Below, in pieces: positions 56,901 to 64,000 of a stretch of 64,000 nt of DNA. A program made the translations under genes and the position numbers. Numbering within the stretch: position 1 is the first letter of the stretch; each line of letters begins with the position of its first letter. The notes beneath the pieces are model-generated. The model searched no databases. It was not told where the DNA came from and was given only the letters and a program-made list of their open reading frames with translations. The stretch lies in contig JANFOG010000008.1 of NCBI GenBank assembly GCA_024336345.1, forward strand, positions 1,178,001 to 1,242,000, written 5' to 3'. Source of the DNA: Mariannaea sp. PMI_226 (taxonomy: Eukaryota; Ascomycota; Sordariomycetes; Hypocreales; Nectriaceae).

Positions 56901-59609
56901 ATACCATGTCCAGGCTCCCAGTGATTTTGGTGAGTTTGCCTGCTCTTGAATCGGTGTTCAAGAGCTCACAGCGAGCCAAGTATGACCATACTCTGCTTGG
57001 ATAGATAGGCAGGATAGCGTCTAGGAACTGGATGCAGGAGTTCAGGATCGCAAGCACATCCTCTTCATCAGCAGCAAGTTCGACTTGCATGTAATAGTCC
57101 ATCGTCTCACAAACCACCGTGACCAAATCCCTGCCACCACCCACGTCAATGTGCTTTTTGGCCTCTTGTAAAATATCGCCTTCAGCATGCACTAGTGCGG
57201 TACTAGACCCCTCTACCTTGGTTTTGAGATAATCCATTCGGATGAGTGTTGCAAAGAGGGAGATGACCTCGGCAGTCTCATAAGGTTGCAGCATCCCGAG
57301 TTCGGATTGATATCCTTCCTTCATCAAGTTAATGTCCAAGCGGCGGCCCAAAAGTGAGAGAGTCGAGTGCCGGTATTCCATCAGAACAACACGGCCAGAA
57401 TCCGTAATAAATCGCCCGTAGGTACCCGCGGGTATTCGGTATGCATCATCCTCGATGCGACGTCCTCTCCAAGATGGTGAGAGAGAAATGAGTGGGATAT
57501 CTTCGAGAAGGCAAAAGCTATTCGTGTTCTCGTCCTCTTGGACAAGCTCGTACTCTTGAAAGTAATCAGGGAGGGTGAAGGTCAAAGTCGGTGTATTCCG
57601 TAGTAGATTGACAATCATTTCAGATTGCTCACTCTCGCCCAGGCTTGTCGCACTGGCAAGGGTTTTGCAGAGGCTGACAAAAGGGAGAAACTCATATGGG
57701 TATCGATCCAACGCTTGCTGGAAATAGAACTCCAGGGCAAGGTCGTCGTTCAGAAAGGAAGCCAGGACATCCTGAGTCTTGGTGAGGTTTTCGTGACATG
57801 AGAGATCCCAGTAGCTTCGTCCTGCAGAAAGGACAGATGATAACGAGGACACCGGCTCCGACTGATAGCCGACGAGTGGGTAAGAGACCTTCAGAAGTTC
57901 GAGGAAGACGTTCTTGACTCGCGAGCTAAGTAGTGGCGTTGCACTTCCTTCATCTGAAGGACCCAACATAAGTGCCATGTTAGCCATGACATCAAAAACC
58001 CGACCATGAGATGTGACCATCGAGGCCAACTGCTCTACAACAACCAAGTCCTTGGATGATGTCGAGTTCTCTAGGAAACTATCAAACTTGGATGATTCGA
58101 TGGAAAAGATGCTCCCTGCTGAGTTACGACGTGCAACAGATCGAACTACACCGCCAGTTTCGAACGTTTCTCGGGCATTTTGCTGCAGTAAATTGTCGCG
58201 CTTTTCAGATCTAGCCTGATAGGATACGTTCATCCGGTGAAGTAGTATTGTCCAAGCAAAAACCACCGGAGTCGCGCTTTCGCAGTCAGCTTCGGCCGCT
58301 CCAATAATGCTTTGATGGACCTGTTCGAGGACATCTGATGAGATAAGGTAGGTATCATGGATACTATCGGCCTGTGCCATATCCTCTTCACGGTCTGATA
58401 GATAGGTCAGAGCCTTCGCCGGCTTCAGCATGATCAGTGACACCGCCGCAGACAATGTCTTCAGGGGCATAACTAGCGGAACAATGCTTTCGTGGATCTA
58501 GCAAAACAGTTAATAAGGACATTCAGAAAGGGGCACAGTCGCACAAACCGGCTGGATAGCATCAAAAAAGTTATATGCTGTCATCAGAGAAAACCACTGC
58601 TGAACGGAACCGGAAGGTGCAAATTCGTCACCAAGACTATCCACGACCTGGAAGATGACTGACAAAGCATGGACTGCCTCGGTCAGCAGAGTTTGCAACC
58701 AGTCAAATTCTACTTCATCCGTCACCCATTTCTCATCCGTCACTGATTTGAGGCCAGCCTCGATCCTGCTCATTGCATCGGTCAGGACCTGGAGGTAGGC
58801 TGGGAGCAAAGGCTCAGCATCATCCTTGGCAGATAGTTTCATAGCAAATGCCTGAGCCAAATTGACTTCGACTTTCGCAAAGGTAGGCAGGCGTCCGTAA
58901 AGCTTGATAGAGTTGGCGTAATCTGCAGCCATCATGAAATAGCGTCTCTCGACAAGATAAATGTTGAAAAGGCGACGTCGCCTAGTATCGTCTTTCTCGA
59001 ATTCAGTCCATATCTCCTCAGCATCCAGAGCCGCCGAAGCTCCCAGGTCGGACAGGAAGGCTGATCCTTGCCCATTGTTGAGACCGGCAGCTTCCTGCAA
59101 ATTCTTCGCATCCTGGGATGACAAGGGCCCTTTGAGGTGTAGGGCCGGTCGAGACTGGTATTCAACGACCGCGACTCGCAGCGCCGCAACAAGGTTGATT
59201 TTGGCATTCTTGCTAAGCCACTCTGCGTCCTTCTTTACCAGCTCGGTATCGGATTGGGAGCCGGAGGCCGAGGATGGGTTAGTCGTCCCGGTTTTCTTGT
59301 TGAATAGTGTCTTGGTTGCTTCGTTTGGGGATTCAAAAGCGGTCGCAGGGTTATTCAAAAGACTGTGAACATAGGCACTACTGAAAAACTCGACGACGGC
59401 TGGGCTCGTAATTCGCTGGCCAGAATGATCGGATAGCGCTGTTGCGATGAGCTTCCATGAACTGCAAATATCCAGGTCAGTCGCATGTAAATATTGGGGA
59501 CCAGGCAGATGCAAGAGCAACAGGGAAAATCAACTTACAGAAGCACTCTCTCCCCAGACAGACAATCTGCCAGGGAGGGGAAATAGATGTCATCGGCCAC
59601 CGACGCCAT
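53969..59609 (-). CDS. NUP188: Nucleoporin Nup188
   Basis: Four exons, 59609-59539, 59461-58549, 58497-55357 and 55297-53969, giving 1817 residues without a frame break. The N-terminus (MASVADDIYFPSLADCL), the all-helical make-up and the large size match fungal Nup188, a scaffold of the nuclear pore inner ring. It pairs with Nic96 and is a relative of Nup192. Segments such as WKLIATAL, AAALRVAVVEYQSR-like helices and GRFITDSGRVVLMEYRHSTL support it; the last of these sits about where family members carry a small SH3-like insert (inferred). No catalytic motif is expected. The third intron acceptor follows a CTAAC branch site. The second intron starts with GTTTGT, an uncommon donor, but the join is in frame. 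The gene is head to head with trpC, 436 bases apart. Confidence 0.85.
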
Positions 59610-60045
59610 TGTAGAGAGCGTCAGGAAGGCAAAAGCGACATGCGATGCATCCCCTGAAGTTGCAGATGCAAGATGAAAGTCGTCTTTGTTGACGCGCCAA
59701 AATGCTTTGTCGCGATGAGCTTGGGCTGTCAAGGGCCAACTTTTTTGGGAGAGCTCGGTGCAACCCGAGGTTGAGCCGGCCGATGCTAGGTTCGGGGCTG
59801 CATCGGAGACACTGACAGGACCTCTGACAAAGAAATACACTGTGACTTTGCCCACGTTCTGGGGGCGCCATACAGTGCTAGCTCATTACTCAGACAAAGA
59901 GACTTTCACCAAGGTTCCTCGCCACTACTTTCGCTCATCTTCTAAGCCATCTCGAAAGATCGTTTGACTCACCTCAAACAAAACACCAGCATCACTCGCA
60001 ATTTCCCTAAGGATTCCAAGAAAGGGATCTCACCTTTCGATCAAC
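59610..60045. promoter_or_regulatory. Divergent promoter region, nup188 and trpC
   Basis: 436 bases between two start codons must serve both genes. The part next to trpC is C/A-rich as in fungal leaders. I see no clear TATA box or other known control site. Confidence 0.45.
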
Positions 60046-62378
60046 ATGGGTTCCGTAGGCATTATTGATCATTCACCACAGCAGGAGGCTCCTTCTCCTC
60101 CGCTTGCTACCGCCTCGAACTTGATTCTCATCGATAACTACGACTCATTCACTTGGAACATTTACCAGTACCTAGTTCTTGCAGGAGCCAATGTCCATGT
60201 CTTTCGAAATGACAAGATCACCGTGGAGGAGCTTGTGAAGAAGAATCCCACGCAAATCATTATCAGCCCCGGTCCTGGTCATCCGCAAACCGACTCCGGT
60301 ATCAGCCGAGAAGTCATCCGCCAGTTCGCTGGCAAGGTCCCCATCTTGGGAGTCTGCATGGGCTTGTAGGTTAATTGCTGATTTCTTTATTCTTTATGCA
60401 AATCTCTTACACTCTTATCAGGCAGTGCATCTTTGATGTCTATGGTGGAGAAGTCAGCTCTGCCGGCGAGTGGCTTCATGGCAAGACGTCTCCTCTAACA
60501 CACGACGGTAAGGGTGCTTTTGCAGGACTTAATCAGGGCATCCCAGTGACCCGCTACCACTCTCTTGCGGGCACACATCTTACCTTGCCTGAATGCCTCG
60601 AAATCAGCTCTTGGGTTGCCAAGCCCGATGGCACTCCTGGTGTCATCCAGGGCGTTCGACACAAGACGTACTCCGTTGAGGGCGTCCAATTTCACCCTGA
60701 GAGTATCCTAACTGAAGGAGGCCGGGCCATGATCACCAACTTCCTCTCCATGCAGGGCGGCACTTGGGAAGAGAATGCTCGACTTAAAGAAGCCAAGCAG
60801 TCTAACACGGCCCCTGCCAAGCCCAAGAAGAACAACATTCTGCAAACCATCTACGACCACCGCAAAATCGCTGTTGAGGCCCAGAAGAAAATTCCATCCC
60901 AGCGAATGTCCGACCTCCAATCTGCTTACAATCTCAACGGTGCTCCTCCACAAATTCCCCTAGTTCGTCGACTGCGTCAGTCTCCTTTCGATGTTTCCCT
61001 AATGGCCGAGATCAAGCGTGCCTCTCCCTCCAAGGGCATCTTCAACCTTGATATCAGTGCCCCGGAGCAAGCTCGCAAGTACGCTTTGGCTGGAGCTAGT
61101 GTGATCTCAGTACTCACAGAGCCTGAGTGGTTCAAGGGAAGCATTGAGGATCTCAGGGCCGTGCGACAGGTCTTGGATGGCATGCCCAACCGACCTGCAA
61201 TCCTCCGAAAAGAGTTTATTTTCGATGAGTACCAGATTCTGGAGGCTAGATTGGCCGGTGCCGATACCGTTCTCCTAATCGTAAAGATGCTAGAAACTGA
61301 GCTGCTCGAACGACTATACAACTACTCGCTATCCCTAGGTATGGAGCCTTTGGTTGAAGTTCAAAACGCTGAGGAGATGACAATTGCGGTCAAGCTAGGC
61401 TCCAAGGTTATCGGCGTGAACAACCGAAACCTTGAGAGCTTTGAGGTTGATATCCACACGACAAGCCGACTTCGCAGTATGGTGCCAGAGACCACCATTC
61501 TATGCGCCCTCAGTGGCATCAACAGCTATGATGACGTATTAATGTGCAAGAATGATGGTATTAGCGCCGTTCTAGTTGGAGAAGCGATTATGAGGGCACC
61601 TGATGCAAGTGTCTTCATTTCTGAGCTATGCTCAGGATCAAAACCAGTGGTAGAGGCGAAGGCACCCAGTCCTTTGCTCGCCAAGATCTGTGGCACTCGA
61701 AGCCCGGAGGCTGCAACCAAGGCTATTGAGTCTGGTGCAAACTTTGTCGGAATGTGTCTTGTTCCTGGGGCAAAGCGATGCATTTCGCATGAGACTGCCC
61801 TAGCAATCTCTGAGGCAGTACACTCACAACGCACTACTTCCAAGACTGATGTTGAGGCGCCAGTGGTGGCAAACAAGGCTACCGATTTCTTTGCTGAAGG
61901 TGCGACAAGACTTCGCAGCTCTCGAACACAGTTGGTTGGCATCTTCCAAAACCAACCCCTAAATGAGGTATTGGAAAAGCAGAAGCAATACAAGCTGGAC
62001 TTGGTTCAGCTTCACGGGGAGGAGCCCATCGAATGGGCCAATCTGATCCCAGTGCCTGTAATTCGAGCATTCAAGCCTACCAATGTCGGCATTGGCCGTC
62101 GCGGCTACCACACCATTCCACTCCTCGATTCCGGTGCCGGGTCAGGCAAGCTACTGGATGTTTCCAGCGTCAAAAAGGCTCTGGAAGAAGACCCTGAACT
62201 TCGAGTGTTCCTCGCTGGTGGCCTGAACCCAGACAACGTGACTGAGGCTGTCAAGGCCCTTGGTCCCTTGAGCGAACGTGTTATTGGCGTTGATGTGAGC
62301 AGCGGTGTTGAAGAGGATGGAAAGCAGAGTCTTTCCAAGATTGAAGCATTCGTGAGGGCAGCAAAAGCAATTCGATAG
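60046..62378 (+). CDS. trpC: Trifunctional tryptophan biosynthesis protein TrpC
   Basis: Two exons, 60046-60365 and 60422-62378, 758 residues. The first part (about 25-230) is the glutamine amidotransferase of anthranilate synthase: [27 protein letters not shown] with the catalytic cysteine (C104) and VQFHPESI with His and Glu. The middle (about 250-515) is indole-3-glycerol phosphate synthase: [35 protein letters not shown]. The end (about 530-755) is phosphoribosylanthranilate isomerase: [24 protein letters not shown] and [11 protein letters not shown]. This gene fusion is standard in filamentous ascomycetes. The single intron falls inside the codon of Leu107, three residues after the catalytic cysteine. 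All three active sites look complete. Confidence 0.97.
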
Positions 62379-62906
62379 AATAACCCTGGTTAGGGTAATG
62401 ATAAAATAAATAGATGGCAACATTTTAGAAGCATGCAAAGTTCCCTATGTGACCAGAGTATCCCCATAACGTCTCTCAGAGGCCATCTGAATTCCTTAAT
62501 TACGACGGAAGCGTAGCTCCTCTAGTATATTCTAACGGCTTTTTCGTCTCCCGTGAATCTTCAAGTTTCTCGTTATCAGGCACGACAACCTATACGAGAT
62601 CTCATACTCGTCTCATCAACCCGGTGTTCCCTTTCAATTTCGCACTTGCTCCGCGACATGGGATTATTCTTGTCTTATTCTCGTTGTCTTCTATAAGACT
62701 CCTCTTCGTTCACGACAGCCTAAGTCCGACCTCCTCCCCTAAGATTTGCCTTCCGTCTCCCTCCTTTTTAGGTTGCATGCTATTTTATCACATTTATTCT
62801 CCTCTCGCTCTCAGTATGCAATGCCTTCAATAATCGTGTTGTTAGTCCATGTCTTGTTCTTTATTAGCAAGCCGACAAGCCTTGCAGGCGCTGAAGGACC
62901 GTCTCA
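62379..62906. other. Intergenic region, trpC to BRCT gene
   Basis: 528 bases between two rightward genes. It is C/T-rich from about 62500 onward, as in a leader. Nothing else was seen. Confidence 0.5.
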
Positions 62907-64000
62907 ATGCCTCGCCAAATCTTCAAGAATAAATCCATCGCCATAGCCGGTCCTCTTCCAGGTCAACTGACTACTGAAAATCTCGAACGATGGACAACTA
63001 TTCGCAAGGGAAACTTTTCAAATGACTTCGATGAGGATGTCACCCATCTTCTCTGCACAAGGGAGCAATTCAATAAGAGAGTCCCACGGGGTACAGCCAT
63101 CTCCCTTACTTCTATAACCTATCTAATGGAACCTTGGAACTAAGAATTCAGCAGTCAAAGATGCGCTGAAGCGAGGAAAAAGACTTCACATCCTTCACTA
63201 TGACTGGTTCGAGTTCTCAATCTTCCAAGAGAAGAGCCAGCCCGAAAGAGAATACTCCATGAGAAATCTCCTTGCCAAACATAACGCAGCCAAGCGAGAA
63301 GAGGCGAGAATAGAAAAGGGGAAGAGGGATGGCGAGAAGTTTGTCAATACGAGTAAGTTCATTCCCCATCACACGTGCTCTTTTCCAGCTCTATCGAAAT
63401 CTGGAAATGCAGTGCTTACTAGAAATGACAGACCTCTTCCATATCTACACCGACCGTGAATTCTTTCAGTACCAAATCGAGTTGAATCGCGATGATCCAG
63501 AGTCAGGGGAATTAGGACAGAAGTATACTCTATGCGTAAGTAGAAATACTTTTCTCTTTAGACATGGTCCCTCCTTTCACCCTTCCACTCATCTCCTCTC
63601 TCTCTCTCTCTCGCTTTCTAACAGGCAGGACGCAGCTTTGGGAGTCTGATGCAAAACCTCACCTATACTGGTTCACAGCCAAGTTTCTCAGAAGAAAAGG
63701 GAACAGCCAACCCAGCTACCACCGAGTCAGTCCACACTCAGGGAAGTGGCGCGTTGAGATGAATTATTTTATGGAATTCTTCCGGATCAAGACGGGGATC
63801 GAGTGGGAGGATCGAGTGACCAAGATGAGCACGATGCCCAGCTCTTATTTCCAGTACGCTCCTCCTGTAAGTTATTCTACGTCTTGGCGATGCTAAAACT
63901 GGATAAATTGCTGATGTGCTGTGGATAGATAGGGGGCAAGCCGGTTGGCCGTCGTCTCCGTTTCGATTATGACTATTGCCGTCAAGTTAACGCAGAGATG
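62907..64000 (+). CDS. BRCT-domain protein with WGR-like region (partial, apparent frameshift)
   Basis: The gene runs off the right edge. Proposed exons: 62907-63090, 63153-63352, 63432-63535, 63636-63866 and 63929-64000 onward. The start codes MPRQIFKNKSIAIAG and DEDVTHLLCT, the first half of a BRCT domain. The second half is VKDALKRGK then RLHILHYDWFEFS with the conserved Trp, but these two pieces are in different frames: the run of four A at 63178-63181 would need a fifth A to join them. Exons 3 and 4 resemble a WGR domain (YQIELNRDD, KYTLCLWES and FFRIKTGIEWEDRV), although the W-G-R triplet itself is not present. Fungal PARP proteins have BRCT then WGR, but no PARP domain is visible here before the window ends. 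The protein probably works in the nucleus in DNA repair (inferred). Confidence 0.65.

Overview
The window is nuclear DNA of a filamentous ascomycete, most likely a sordariomycete and plausibly Hypocreales. The signs are spliceosomal introns of about 50-300 bases with GTRAGT-like donors, CTNAC branch sites and YAG acceptors, the trifunctional trpC gene (glutamine amidotransferase-IGPS-PRAI), and fungal forms of Atg1, Cog1, Rpa49, Utp3, Nup188, Tim9 and Gpi10. The species was not determined. I saw no transposon, CRISPR array, rRNA, convincing tRNA or secondary-metabolite cluster.

Layout: 1-214 (-) start of GABA transaminase; 3206-6238 (-) CLC chloride transporter; 8152-9987 (+) Utp3/Sas10; 10546-13023 (+) Cog1; 13274-14326 (-) peroxisomal enoyl-CoA isomerase; 15154-16604 (-) Rpa49; 17244-18572 (+) kinase-like protein; 19276-19412 (-) the 25-residue ribosomal protein eL41; 20025-22237 (+) FHA-domain kinase of the Mek1/Rad53 type; 22615-23694 (-) unrecognised protein with a zinc-cluster-like Cys6 motif; 24734-27818 (-) Atg1; 36671-38145 (-) ornithine aminotransferase; 40983-43273 (+) Gpi10; 43728-46867 (-) RhoGAP protein; 52721-53204 (+) Tim9; 53969-59609 (-) Nup188; 60046-62378 (+) trpC; 62907-64000 (+) start of a BRCT/WGR-like protein. 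Exon joins were worked out by hand. Except in the last gene, every model keeps one open frame across its joins.

The genes are mostly unrelated housekeeping functions: ribosome production (Utp3, Rpa49, eL41), Golgi and membrane work (Cog1, CLC, Gpi10), organelle import (Tim9), nuclear pore (Nup188), autophagy (Atg1) and amino-acid metabolism (GABA transaminase, ornithine aminotransferase, trpC). They do not form a pathway cluster. Most neighbours are divergent or convergent pairs.

Two stretches stand out for lacking recognisable genes: about 8.9 kb between atg1 and the ornithine aminotransferase gene, and about 5.9 kb between the RhoGAP and Tim9 start codons. Both hold purine/pyrimidine tracts and simple repeats. 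They may carry long leaders, control regions or non-coding transcripts. I found no clear new multi-gene system. The best leads are the Cys6 protein, the apparent frameshift and divergent WGR region in the BRCT gene, two frame-preserving introns inside functional domains, and the two gene-poor stretches.
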